64,000 nucleotides of DNA, taken from Tilletia caries. Lineage: Eukaryota > Basidiomycota > Exobasidiomycetes > Tilletiales > Tilletiaceae. This document shows, one piece after another, positions 53,526 through 64,000 of this stretch. The translations under genes were made by a program, and so were the position numbers. Position 1 is the stretch's first letter; each line of letters begins with the position of its first letter. The DNA is taken from assembly GCA_032718865.1 (NCBI GenBank), contig JALUTQ010000045.1:992001-1056000 (forward strand), in the 5' to 3' direction. The notes under the pieces are model-generated. The model was not told the origin of the DNA. It saw only the letters and a list, made by a program, of their open reading frames with translations, and did not search any database.

Positions 53526-55162
53526 ATGTCTCGTCAGCGTTCGGCCGTCGGTCAAAACCAGAATCCCTTCGGACTCACAGGCACAGGCAGTGGATCGTCG
53601 TCCCCCTCTTCGTCGTCCGCCTTCAAACGCATCACCGCAGAGTTGGCCCAGATTCGGAAGGACCAGCATCGTCTGTTCGCCTCCGTTCAAAACGTGGTCA
53701 GCAATCAACAGACGGGCCAAAGCACAGGCACTGCATCCAGGGCTAGCGACATACCTCCCGGCGTTATCTTCACCGCCACGGGTGGTCCAGCGGTCCCTCC
53801 TAAGGGTGTCAAGCACAACCACTCTTTGATCCTCCGCAACGCTCGATCGTTGGTTACCGAGAAGATGGGCGACCGAGGCAAGCGTCCGTACGAATACGAT
53901 TACCCCAAGACGGTCTCGGCGTGGCCGCTTCGCGTCATCGCTGGTCGGGACGGTGATCCGGATCGAGAGGTCCGACTCCTGCGGCTGAACTGGTCAAAGT
54001 CTTACATGTCCGAAGAGGTTCAGAGTCAGTTGCGCTGTATCTTCGACTACATTCTCACTCACCGGCGAGCCCACGGCGTCCCGGCGCATTTGACCCGGGA
54101 ACATCTAGTCTCGCTGTTCAGGAACACGTACGAGTATTGGCAGCGGCAACATCGCCTTCGTCGTACCGCCAAGGGTCGATCGCAGACTGCTCAAGAGAAG
54201 GTTATGAGTAAGCTTCTCTCCCGTAGGCGCGCCAAACTGTCCGCACGTACCGAGGCTCTGGGTATCGCCGAACTTGTCCGATACGCGGACGGTACCACCT
54301 TATCCCGCAAAGGCAAAGCGAAAGAGGCGAAGGTAGCAGCCCGGGGTCTGGATATGCGTGCCGACATCGAGTTTGCAGTGCAGATGGCCGTCCACTCACC
54401 TGAGGAAGTGGAGATGGAGTCCCACAACAATAGCGAGCGTATGGTCGTACGTCCTATGTTCTTGGAGTGGCGCTCTCTCGAGCTGCTCGACGGTCTGAAG
54501 TGGATGGACGACAACCGCAAGTGTCTGCGTCCTCATCCGGTTCGCCGTTGCCTACACGTCTTCCGCCAGTCGTCCAACTTTCGCCTTCCATCCACCGTCC
54601 GTCGCTGGATGGTCAGTTCTGAATACGCTGCCCAGCATCCGGACGTTTGTTGTAACGTGTCCGATAACGCCGGTCCATTCGACGTCGAGACTGGCAAGTT
54701 CGCCACGATCGATTCGCCAACGACATGGGGATGTCCTATCCCTGTGAACAGGCGCCCTCCTACTCGATCGAATGGCGAATACTTCGGTCCTGGTGATGCC
54801 GCCGGATCGGACGGTGAGGGAGACGCAAGGGATGGGGAAGTTGACGGTGGGGACTCGCAAGATGCTGAGACTGGGGGGGGGAAGATGTGGAACCATGGGA
54901 CGGTGACGATTTTGACAACGATGACTTTGGCGAGGGTGGGGAAGGGAGTGGAGAGAGCGAGGACCTGTTTGATGATTACTTCGGCGAAGGGCGGGTTGAT
55001 GCCAGTGACGACGATGACAGTGACGATGACGACAGTGACGATGACGATGGTGGTGACGATGGTGACGACGATGACGAGGGTGGTGATGATGGTTACGGCG
55101 CACATGCGGGTCTGGGTTATCGTGGACGCGCTGGCAGTGTTGAAGGGGTTAGTGTTGAGTAA
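53526..55162 (+). CDS. Acidic-tailed protein partnered with the Tnp2-type transposase gene
   Basis: ATG 53526 opens about 450 residues with no domain I can name. The N-terminus is Ser-rich, followed by a helical segment (FKRITAELAQIRKDQHRLFASVQNVVSNQ), and a basic central region includes RRTAKGRSQTAQEKVMSKLLSRRR. At a G9 run (54873-54881) the frame must shift by one base to enter a strongly acidic tail (DDDDSDDDDSDDDDGGDDG) ending at 55162; unshifted it gives an implausible Thr/Met-rich tail to 55178. It is convergent with the transposase gene at 55202, only 40 bp away. Similar two-gene layouts occur in CACTA/EnSpm elements, where a second protein binds element ends. That role is inferred. 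Confidence 0.6.
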
Positions 55163-55201
55163 CCCCCTAACCCTTTGACTTCAAGACCGTCCCCGGCGAC
55201 T

Positions 55202-58200
55202 CTACGTGGGGATTCCTACGATCGTCCCTGGCCTTGTCCATCCAATCGATGCAGTGTTCACTGTCAACGCTACACATGCAATGTCCTCGACGCTGATCAC
55301 CGCATCCTGTGGGTCGTCCCGCGTTGCCAACATATATCCCAGTTCTGTCCACATCGATTCCGAGAACAGATGCCGGTCAGGCCAGTCCTGGTGTTGGAGG
55401 ACTTTGATTTGGGCGTACGTGTTGTGTATCATCGTCTGTGCGGCCTCCTCGAAAAAACTGTGCTTGAAAGCGTATAGAAAGTTAGCCAGTCTCTTCTGTC
55501 CACCGATTCTCACAACACAGAAGGACGGGTCGGATGTCGCTGCGTGGGCTGGGCCCTGTGGGGCTAAAGTTGAGTTTCTCACGTCAATCCGGTTGAGGCG
55601 AGTGGCCATGTTGTTGGCGACGTTTTCTCTCCGACCTGGTGTACTGGCCGCCAAAGGGATCAGTGGCTGGGAATCGGCGGGGCGGCTCCTATTGGCGATG
55701 CTGCAGACGGCTTCTAGTTGGGTTAGGGTCAGACGCATCGGTTTGGCGGTTTGGGATGATGTGAAGCCGTGGTCCGTTTCATCATCTATCGTCCTCGCGC
55801 CCTGCCGACTCTCGCCCTTGATGATTGCTCTCATTGTCGTCACGAGAGGTAAAGGCGGGAGATTCTCGAGGGCTGTAGCGACGCGATATCGGTCGTCCGT
55901 CCGACTGATCAGGGAGAACTCGATCTGCTCGTTCCGATGTCGGTTGGTTTTGATCTGATGGATGGAAAAGTAGTGATTTTTTTGGAGTTGGAGTTCGGAT
56001 CTGGTTACTTACTTGCTTCATTAGTCTGTAGAGGCGCTCCCATGGGTAGGCCCAGTACGCCCTCGGCTGGCCATGGAGGCGGATCTGGTCCGCTATGTGG
56101 AGCACGATGTGATAATTGTAGGTCAGCCATCGTGGATGGAGATCCGTGGCAAAAATCTTGACGAGGTCGGAGAGATGTTCGTGTAGTTTGTCGAGCTGTG
56201 CATCCGCGAGAATGTAAGCGTGTGCGAGTCTTGTAGAATGTGCTAGATGTAGGCTGGCTTCCACAATTCGAACAAGTTTGACGGGGGTGGAGAACGTCCT
56301 CGTCTTCTTGTTGCGTTCGCTGACTTTCTTGCGTTTCCGAGGCGGTTTCGTATCCTGCCCTTCTTCGTTATCAGTCTCCGAAGTCATGCTGCTGTTGTCC
56401 TCCTCTTGGGACGCGGGCTCCTCCTCCTCCTGGCGTCGCCCTCGTGAAGCCTTGGCCTTGCCTTTCCCCTTGGTGCTGCTCGTTACCGTCCGCTTCGTGG
56501 AAGAGAATACCTTTTCTGTCTCTCCAGAGACTGACCACGAAAGCGCGAGCAGAAGGGGCAACAGGTATCGAGATAGGATGGATCAACCGTGTGCTGTAGG
56601 TGATCCTTCTCCTGTGTCGCCGAGGGTTGTGGAAATCTTGGTCATACCGGCCGGGTACGTCGTCGCGGCGAGCAGAGCTTGACAGCGCTTGAGGTCCGGG
56701 CCTTTGAGAAGACCTCCTGCCGTCAGTGTGTCTGTCCAGAAGTGTCGACAGAGTCTAAGATCGAGGGCGTGCATGACGTCCACAGGAGCCATCGTGAGGC
56801 TCGACCATCCGTCCAGCTTGTATAAGGCGCAGGGAGCAGCAGCCGCTCCTCTTCGTAACAGGACTACGTCCAGTGCCGACGGGTCGTTGAGCGTATCTCG
56901 TAACGCCGCTAGGCAGTCCCTGCGATGGTCGCCGACTGTACGCATTTCGAACGGTTGTGCCTCCAGATGCCGGTGTACCCAAGTGTCGCCGTCCGCTGTA
57001 CACCACGGACAGAACTGTTCTTTGGACGCATCATGTGGAAAACCAGCTACGCTGGTGCGGGCTTCCGTGTCGGCGATAAGGCATCGAAGGCGAGCATGAA
57101 GGTGGTGCGTCGCGCCCGACCAGTCGATCACCTTCAGTCCGGCCGTTGCGAGGCGGTGGAGTTCCGTGATCATGATTTGTAGTACCGATTGTAGAGCTTC
57201 GACTTTCGGCTTTTTGGGTCCAGGCAAGATGCAGCAGATGTGGGTTGAGTCGGGTGAGTTCCGAAACTGTCGTGGGAGGTTGTCGATCCTCAAGGATACG
57301 ACGCAGCAGCTGTAAGGAGTCGTACCCGAGCGGCTGAATGGCTGTAAGGAGTCGATCATCATGGTGAGGGACAGGTTATTCCCTGAGGCAATGCGGGCGT
57401 CGGATGCCCATGCATCCCCATCGTAGATGTCTTCGAGAACTCCGGGGTTGTGTTGCCGCGACCGCCACTGATTGTAGAGAGAGAAGAATTCTTCGCGTCT
57501 GGCGAGTTCGAAGAGCCAAGAGGAAATCGGTTCGTAGTGGAGAGTTAGTCGAGCCCTGCTCCGTTTCGACTGATTGGATGCAGGAACGTCAGCATCTGCC
57601 TCCTCGTCGTCCTCGCCGGAATTATCGGTACCAAGAAGCAGAGGTTCGTCGCATTGTGCATTTGGAGGGGGTGTTGTTGTCCAGGATGTGTGGCGTCCAA
57701 CATGTGTTTGCAGGGCATAGGGCGTAGGCAACCGAGAGTGAGCCTTGCCATAGACTCTGTCGTATGCGGCGGAGACGTACCGATGCTTGGGGCTTTGCGT
57801 TGAACGTGGGCATCCATTCGCCTTGCCGGGTCGTCTGGGCGAGTAGGGCTTCGATGAATGTTAAGAGCAGGCCGCATATATGCTCCGAGATCCCGAACGT
57901 GGCATTCAACCAGACCAGGAGTAGCTCGAAGAGCCAGAGCCCTTCCGGACGAGCCGTAACCCCCTCGTTATCCGTGCGCATCCAGTCTGTCTCTAGCTGA
58001 GACATCGTTGGCACCAAGCTGTCGTCTACCGCCGCTACCGCCACCAGCTCCGGATCTTCGTTGTTGTCCACTCCAGTCTGCATGACAAGAAAGATTATAG
58101 TGTCAGCTGCTGTTCAGGCACAACACTGGTGCAGATACTCACAGCAGTCATCGAGCTGTCCACATCGTCGCCCCAGCCATTCTCGTCATCGTGGGCGCCC

Positions 58201-58403
58201 CAGTCCGACTCCAGTGCATCGAGCGTACCAAAATCATCTTCGGGAAAGAGCAGCTCGTTCGATGTCGTCGACGTATTCGGTTCGGCAGCGTTCCAAAGGT
58301 TAAGGTCGTCCAGTTCGTGCCGCTTCCTGGTTGAACGAACAACGTGCCGGCCCCCAGGTCCACATTTGGAGCAGTGACAGACAACTTGACGCTGCTGAGA
58401 CAT
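55202..58403 (-). CDS. Tnp2-type (CACTA/EnSpm-like) transposase, frameshifts
   Basis: ATG 58403 begins MSQQRQVVCHCSKCGPGG, the Cys-rich N-terminus usual in fungal Tnp2-like proteins. Exon 1 (58403-58143) joins at phase 0 to exon 2 (from 58077). An extra C in a C4 run near 57797 shifts the frame before HRYVSAAYDRVYGKAHSR. The Tnp2 core follows: SLTMMIDSLQPFSRSG, CILPGPKKPKVEALQSVLQI, FCPWCTADGDTW and APVDVMHALDLRLCRHFW. After a further junction near 56583 come a Lys/Glu-rich linker, TYNYHIVLHIADQIRLHGQ and WAYPWERLYRLMKQ. A last exon ends at 55202. The exon joins around 56580 and 55850 are unresolved. I did not find CACTA-type inverted repeats, so a domesticated or end-less copy is possible. 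Confidence 0.7.
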
Positions 58404-59338
58404 TCTTCATTCACAGAGATCGTTCCGTAGGCGGGGAGAGTCGGGGAGAGTGCTGCTGTTCCGGATTTCTGATCTCTGTGGAGGGCAGCAGCGAATGTGA
58501 TATGTCAGTACTAGATTGTTGCGGTACATACACTCCCAGAAACACATACCCGGAGCTGCCGAGGCGGGAGGTAGATCATGGAGGGGTAAGGGTTCGATGT
58601 GAGGATGGGCACAATGAGTGACCATGCGCTACGTTGAGGCGATGACTGTGGAAATGTTGTCGGTCGACGTTGATGATGCAGGTGGGGACAGAGCGACCGT
58701 TAGAAGAGATGATGTGATGCTGGCGCCTGGCGCCTGGCGGTGATGGAGGTGGCAACGGCGGTGGTGGGCCTGCAAGAAGGCAGGTCAGGGCTCGGGGCGG
58801 CCGAGGGGGCGGTGGTTTGCTCCGTTTGACCGGACGGAACCGAAGACGAAGAGCAGAGGGGCGATAGGGGCGATAGTTGTGCCTGTAGACGGTGGCCAAA
58901 GATCGACTTCGATGATGGCGGCGGTGGGTTGGAGCAGTAGTAGTGGTGGTAGTGGTAGTAATAGGGGTGGCAGCGAGGGGCCCGAGCGGAGGTGTGGCAA
59001 CCGCCATAATACTACTCGGCCGTAAGCTCGCTCCGTAGCATAAAAAAGACAGGGAATTTCCGACTTCTGAGGCTCAACATGCAAAACATGCAGACAACAT
59101 GCGGGCAACAATAATGCTGAAGAGGCACGGATGGGGAACCAAATCGCATTGCAGAAGGTTTTCGGCCTGAAATGATGACGCCTCTGAGATGTGATCGAGA
59201 AGTACTGAAGGGAAGAAAGGAGTACTTGAAGGGGCAACGGCATGCGAACAAAGCGCACGGAGTAGAGTGGAAGGTAGGAAAGTGCTGGTAAAACGACAGT
59301 CGACGAGCGAAAGACCAGAGCGGGTTTGGCTGGCGGCA
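58404..59338. other. Intergenic between Tnp2-type gene and histone gene
   Basis: Only Thr/Pro/Arg-rich low-complexity frames on the minus strand, with no domain. Includes the upstream region of the Tnp2-type gene and the 3' flank of the histone gene. Confidence 0.5.
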
Positions 59339-59937
59339 TCAAGACCGTTCTCCGCGGAGCCAACGGGCAAGTTGCATGTCCTTGGGTCGAATGGTTACAC
59401 GACCAGCATGGATGGCCGCCAGATTGCTTCAGGATAGGAATGCTTCAGGATAGGAATGAGAGGGAAAGTCAGTCAGTAGCCAGTCTCGCATATATGAAGA
59501 AGGTAGGGATCCACATACTCACGTGTCTGCGAGGATTGAAACCAGATAAGCCTCGGAGGCCTCCTGAAGAGCAGCGAGAGCCCCGGTCTGGAAGCGCAGA
59601 TCCGTCCTGATGACATCCTGAGCAATCTCACGCACGAGGCGCTGGAAGGGGAGCTTGCGAAGGCACAACTCGGTGGACTTCTGGTACTTGCGGATCTCGT
59701 GAAGGGCGAACGTACCGGGCTTGTATCGGTGGGGTTTCTTGACTGGGCAAGGGAGGGCGGGACAAGGAGCAGAAGACATGTGAGTAAGCACCGCGGAACC
59801 AAGCTAGGAAGAGGAACGGAAACGAGATGCTCACCACCACCAGCGGCACGAGCAAGTTTCTCGGCCTTCTTGGCGAGCTGCGCGCGAGGAGCCTTGCCTC
59901 CAGTCGACTGTCTGGCAGTTTGCTTGGTGCGGGCCAT
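59339..59937 (-). CDS. Histone H3 variant with CENP-A-like features
   Basis: Exons 59937-59835, 59742-59523 and 59426-59339 (introns 92 and 96 nt) give 136 residues. The tail starts [20 protein letters not shown]: Lys4 and Lys14 are kept, but the Lys9 position is Gln, Lys18 is Ala, and Lys27 is lost in a one-residue-shorter linker. The fold domain is intact ([40 protein letters not shown]). Loop 1 ([10 protein letters not shown]) is one residue longer than canonical H3, and the C-terminal block reads [13 protein letters not shown] with Gly for Lys. The longer loop and HAGRVT are seen in CENP-A. It is either the centromeric histone or a divergent H3. The tryptophan often found in CENP-A loop 1 is absent. 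No lesion visible. Confidence 0.88.
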
Positions 59938-60439
59938 AGTGGAAAGAAGGGATGGAAGGTAGGCAAGAAGGAAGGGGGAGGATAGAGAGTGAGGAAGGGT
60001 GGTGAGGAGAGAGAGAAAGGGGGATTCAGAGTGGGTCAGAGTCGCTGTCTTTATACCTTTGACCTCCATAATGATCCATGGGAGGAGGATCCTGGACCTA
60101 CTGGAAAACAAGAGTATTCATCAGTATTCCTAGGTGTACCCGAGTAATCAAGAGTCAGAATAAGAGTTTTTATGAGTAAACTCGAGTACAACTCTGTAAT
60201 GCACCTACGATGTCTCAAGCCTCAGCACGGCGGCTCCAGCATTCCCAACGTACCCTGCACCGCACGGCTCGTGAAACATCCGCGCACCATCACCGCCACG
60301 GCCCGGTGTCGTAGGTGTCGTGGGTGCCGGGGGGAGGGGGGTGGAGCACGGGAGTAGTTTCGATGCTGAGGAAGCAAACAGACGTAGGTGGTAAGCATGC
60401 TGTACGGACCAGAGGTATCGATGAGGATTGGCGAAGCTA

Positions 60440-61060
60440 CTCACCGCACGTACGAATATCGAGGACACGTACAGGCGCAGACCAAGACGACGTCCCACAC
60501 AGTCTGACACTTGCTGATGGAACGCCTGTCGTGGATACCGTCGCCGACCTCGATGTCGTGGGCGACGCGCTTGCACTCCTGGCGGGAGCGGTCCAATGGT
60601 AGAGGCCAAACTGAGAGGGAAGAGGAGGGGAGAGCGAGCGCGTGGAAGGTGGTCAATGACTTGTGGCACAGAGGAGCAGAGAGGAAGGAAGAAACCGGGG
60701 AGGAACAGAAGAAACTCACCAGGCTTGAGGACATCCTTGATCTGGCCGTATCTGGCCGTAGATCCCTTCCCAAGATCTATTGCCACAACAGCGCGTGGCA
60801 CGTCGCCTCAATCGCATACACCGCGTACACCGCATCGAGTGATCCCTCACCAGAATGCTCGACGAGACTCTTGAAGTCGCCCTTGACGAAAGTGATCTGG
60901 TTCTCGAGTCTTGCATGGGCGGTGGACTGGCGCGCGCGGTCGACCTGATGCTGGTTGTGGTTGACTCCGACGATCTCGACATGGTCTTGAGAATCCCGCG
61001 GGCAAGGGACGAAAGTACGCTTTCGCTGAGGAACCGCCATGGGAGCAAGGATCAGAACGA
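60440..61060 (-). pseudogene. ERG6: Sterol 24-C-methyltransferase (ERG6) gene fragment
   Basis: Minus-strand frames show the ERG6 methyltransferase blocks in order. VEIVGVNHNQHQVDRAR corresponds to the SAM-binding post-motif, then ITFVKGDFKSL, YAIEATCHA (an ERG6 signature), YGQIKDVLKPGE and HDIEVGDGI. A stop follows YAIEATCHA, the next block is in another frame, and both the N-terminal third and the C-terminal sterol-binding domain are missing. The functional gene must lie elsewhere, since ergosterol synthesis is essential or nearly so. Origin by duplication and decay is inferred; an intron-like GTGAGT...CAG segment suggests a DNA-level copy. Confidence 0.7.
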
Positions 61061-61347
61061 GATCAACGCCGCGCCGCACTGTGCAGTTCCAGACGTGATG
61101 AGAAGGACGAAAACGCACCTCGGCTTGATGGAGTAACCAAAGGGAAGGCAGACGATGCGTGTGCGAGACGCAGACATTGGTGAGTAATGTCCGCGTCGAG
61201 ACCGGCCTGTGCGTTGTACATATGCGTGATGAAGAGCAGCCAGGCCGAACGGATGCAGCCGCCATCATAACCACCGCCTCTTCCAACGACCCACCACCAC
61301 CATCTCTACCACCATCCACCGTGTACGCCCACGGCGTACTCCCAATC

Positions 61348-62378
61348 ATGGATCAGTTCAACGACTGGCAACACCCTCCTGCGATTACCTACGACCCGAA
61401 TAGCTTCATAGCCAATCTCGATCCCGCATACATATCAGCCGCTGAGCAGGTCCCAGCCAATACCACGTATCCGACTCCCAACCTTCCGACGTCTTCACAG
61501 CGCTGTCTCCAGCTACTCCCGGAGGACATCCGAGCAGCCTACAAGATCGCTTACGAAGCTATCAAGCGCAGCATAGGACAGCATCAGCGACCTGACTGGG
61601 ACTTGATCTGGATGAGTCTAGACTGGTGAGTGAGGTGTGACTCGCAGGACCATCTCCGACCGGCAGCTGATCACATCACACTCTTGTCCTCATCCTCTGC
61701 TGCGGAACGACGAGACAGCTCGAAGCGGTCCTGAGTCCACCTGAGCTCGTCAAGGACGCACTGAAGGCTCATTTCGACCAACTCTTCAAAAGCCCCGCCA
61801 ACTCAACTTCCTCGACCACGCCATCGACTTTCAATTCCCAGGGCCCGGCCCCCCTATCAGCGTCCTCTCCTACTGGCCATTCCGACACCCACCCAACATT
61901 CAGTCACACGGCTACAACACAACCCTCTATAACCGCCCTCGGCCCGTCAAAGATAGCCAACGACCAACCCCATAAGCCAGGCTCGGCAGTATCGATGTCT
62001 CCAGCGGCTCTCAAAGCAATTCGGTCGAACGAGTCTTGGATGGGCTGGAGGTACTGCGGGGTGGTGCGGTGGGAGGGTGGGACAACCGATTCAAAGCCCC
62101 TGACGGACGACGAGATCTTACAGCGGAGCCGCCAAGTCAGACAGAAGTCGCGCGGATCAAAGGGCAACAAGATCTCCAAGTGCGACAAGGTACTCAAACA
62201 GAAAACGCGCGCGGAAGACTTCCCCGACCTCCGCGAACGCTGGGAATGCGTGACGTGCGGTAAAGTGCGGCACGAGAAGATAGCGACCACCTCCAATCTC
62301 GGCAAGCACCGAAAGAACTGCGGGACCAAACCACCGCCGATTCAAGGTGAAACCCTACACCTCGGCCCTCGCAACTAA
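61348..62378 (+). CDS. BED-type zinc-finger protein (uncharacterised, join unresolved)
   Basis: ATG 61348 starts MDQFNDWQHPPAITYD, running to LIWMSLDW where a GTGAGT donor occurs. A second block from about 61719 (LEAVLSPPELVKDALKAHFD) is open to 62378 and contains a Ser/Thr/Pro-rich linker, a basic stretch and a C-terminal BED-like finger (WECVTCGKVRHEKIATTSNL, then GKHRKNC: C-x2-C, H-x4-C). The phases of the visible donor and acceptor do not fit, so a frameshift or different splice sites are likely. BED fingers occur in hAT transposases and in transcription factors derived from them. No catalytic domain follows. Confidence 0.55.
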
Positions 62379-63166
62379 CCCAAGTAAGTTCTGCGTTCTT
62401 AGTCACCACTCTTTCCCTGGCTGCCACTGTAACCCGACGCTGATCTGCTCCTGTCGTCTTGCGACTCCGCTGATCGTCAGCTAACTCGAACCAAGTCCGA
62501 CAGCCCCCTCTCTTAGTCTCTCACCCACGCATTCACGGAAGACCCACCCTTCTCGCCCTAACCATTCACATCAGCTTCTCCCGTCGCCCGAACATTGAAC
62601 AACGTCCAGGTTCAACATCGTCTCTTCACCCCCACGGCATCATCGCTACCCTCCCTCACTGAACACCACCCAACAATCACTGCCTCAACATTGTGCAACG
62701 CCTTCTCCTACTCACCAAGGCACCACCATCCTACCGAACGAGACACACCTCCCTACGCGACGCATTTACTCTAGCCTCTTCCTCCTCAACGCGGCATACT
62801 CTTTCTCGAGGACATCGTCTCCTGGCTAACCCTTGTCTAATCATCCCGCCCTACTCTCATCACACCCTACTCTCTAGAATGTAACCCGGAATGTTTCATG
62901 CAAAAGTCCGAGAGTCCGACTCGTCAGCCAGGCAATGAGGGAGGATAATCGGGAGAAAGGAGCTTCTAGTAGTCCGAAAGTCCGCAGATGAGGCAAGACT
63001 TTAGTGAGAGGGGAATACAGATCGGAGGCTCTGTGCAAACAGAGAAGGTAATGACCAGAGAATACTACTGAACCGAGGGAGATAGTTGCGAATCAGGATG
63101 TGTGGAAGAAGAGGGCGCAGACTGGGAAGAGGAAGAGGGATTAGGGAAACATCGACGGGTATGATC
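62379..63166. other. Intergenic, no gene recognised
   Basis: Short Pro/Thr/Ser-rich frames only. Includes the convergent 3' ends of the BED-finger gene and the last gene. Confidence 0.5.
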
Positions 63167-64000
63167 TCAGTCGATGAACGCGAGATCCGATCGAGAGGAG
63201 ACCCAAGTTTCTGTCCGTCGACGACGGGTCGGAGGGAGAGGGAACGAAGAAGCACGGTGCTTTCCCAACGACTGTAAACCGACGGACGTTAAAGGAACAC
63301 GCCGTAAGGTTAAAGAGTGGAAACGTCGCACACTGTCCGATCCGAGAGGCGACTCTGGGAGGTGGCGGGCGTCTTGAGCGTTGGGGTCAACGTCGAGAAG
63401 GGGAGGGCTACTATGCCTGACTGTGGAATGTCGGGACACCGAGGAATGATCTGAGCAAGAAGGAAAGACAGTAATGGTCAGCAGGACGGGTAACAGCAGA
63501 AGGATGATAATGAGAACTCACAAGACGAAGATGCGTTGGTGGTATCAGTACCGGACGAGGGTAAGGGAGGCTCAGGGCTGAGACGTAACCTCTCCCGGAC
63601 GACGAAGCGCTCCAAGACCGCCTCGCGCGAGAGCGACTCGTTGAAAGATCGGGAAAGTTGCCGATATCGATGCTGCAACTGGGCAAAGTCTGATGATTGT
63701 TGATGGAGCTTGGCCTCCAGATCGACGACTTGTAACTTGGAAGGGTACGGCGAAGATGCTTCGAGATGGGGGTAGTCCTGACGGTACTGCGGGATGAGAG
63801 TGGACGACGGAGAAGGAATATGACACGGCGAACCGGCGAAGGTAGAGTCTTCCTCCTGTGGCTGAGCGGTGCCGGTAGCGGCAAAGTCGACCGACTGATC
63901 CGAAGGAGAGTCGAACGAAAGACGAGAACGGAGAGTATCCGAGAGAGGGCTTGATTGATGATAGTCGACGGCAGGATGCAAAGCTGGCAGAGCACCGGAA
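63167..64000 (-). CDS. Coiled-coil protein of unknown function (5' end beyond the window)
   Basis: Exon 63523 and above, open to the right edge, joins exon 63450-63167 across a 72-nt GT-AG intron with matching phase, ending at TGA 63169-63167. The visible part has a Ser/Pro-rich N-terminal region, then a heptad-like helix (LQVVDLEAKLHQQSSDFAQL, then QHRYRQLSRSF) predicted as coiled coil, and a Ser/Arg-rich tail. I do not recognise a family. No in-frame ATG is seen near the right edge, so the start probably lies outside. Confidence 0.6.

Noticed and set aside
58576..59007. Minus-strand protein of 143 residues upstream of the Tnp2-type gene
   Set aside because: Composition is Thr/Pro/His/Arg simple sequence from repeated triplets, with no domain or splice support.

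Overview
This window looks like a transposon-dense chromosomal region from a basidiomycete fungus. The evidence is many short GT-AG introns (about 62-115 nt), an oligopeptide transporter, a histone H3 variant and an ergosterol methyltransferase remnant. These sit among fungal repeat families: Crypton-type tyrosine recombinase with a GCR1-like domain, hAT, Tc1/mariner, Tnp2-type, MULE, Ty1/copia, DUF6589 and a RecQ-like helicase. I cannot name a species from the sequence.

Layout. 1-2244: spliced Crypton-like gene, cut by the left edge. 3323-5925: hAT element with a good transposase. 5950-7520: Tc1/mariner element with a frameshifted DD34E transposase. About 8545-9549: LINE endonuclease remnant. 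9796-12733 (-): nine-exon OPT transporter with two single-base frameshifts. 14440-14708: MULE-type MITE. 15448-19326: decayed RecQ-like helicase split by a 696-bp element. 19690-23516 (-): decayed DUF6589 gene.

24135-51867 is one Ty1/copia element on the minus strand. Its two LTRs and 5-bp target duplication (GGACT) can be matched, but it is inflated from about 6.5 kb to 27.7 kb by nested insertions. These are a 15.7-kb MULE (28015-43718, 9-bp duplication), a small LTR element without pol (44715-47127), a CGGAG-rich element (47712-49462) that itself holds a TA-flanked element, a CAAGG-ended element (49553-50155), and an AT-rich hAT-type element inside one LTR (50848-51590). The MULE encodes a single predicted protein of about 1,440 residues that joins a Ulp1-like cysteine protease to a FAR1/MULE/SWIM transposase. 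That gene is broken by another 774-bp element with an 8-bp duplication. The MULE also carries a tRNA-derived SINE-like sequence, a deleted copia copy, and a fragment of a MurA-like (UDP-GlcNAc carboxyvinyltransferase family) gene.

53526-58403: a convergent gene pair, a Tnp2-type transposase and an acidic-tailed partner. 59339-59937 (-): histone H3 variant with CENP-A-like features. About 60440-61060 (-): ERG6 fragment. 61348-62378: BED-finger gene. 63167 to the right edge (-): coiled-coil gene, partial.

Most genes here are mobile or interrupted by mobile DNA. The insertions are clean enough that many empty sites can be inferred. Exon joins, target duplications and terminal repeats were read by eye. 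Family assignments rest on recalled motifs, not on searches.
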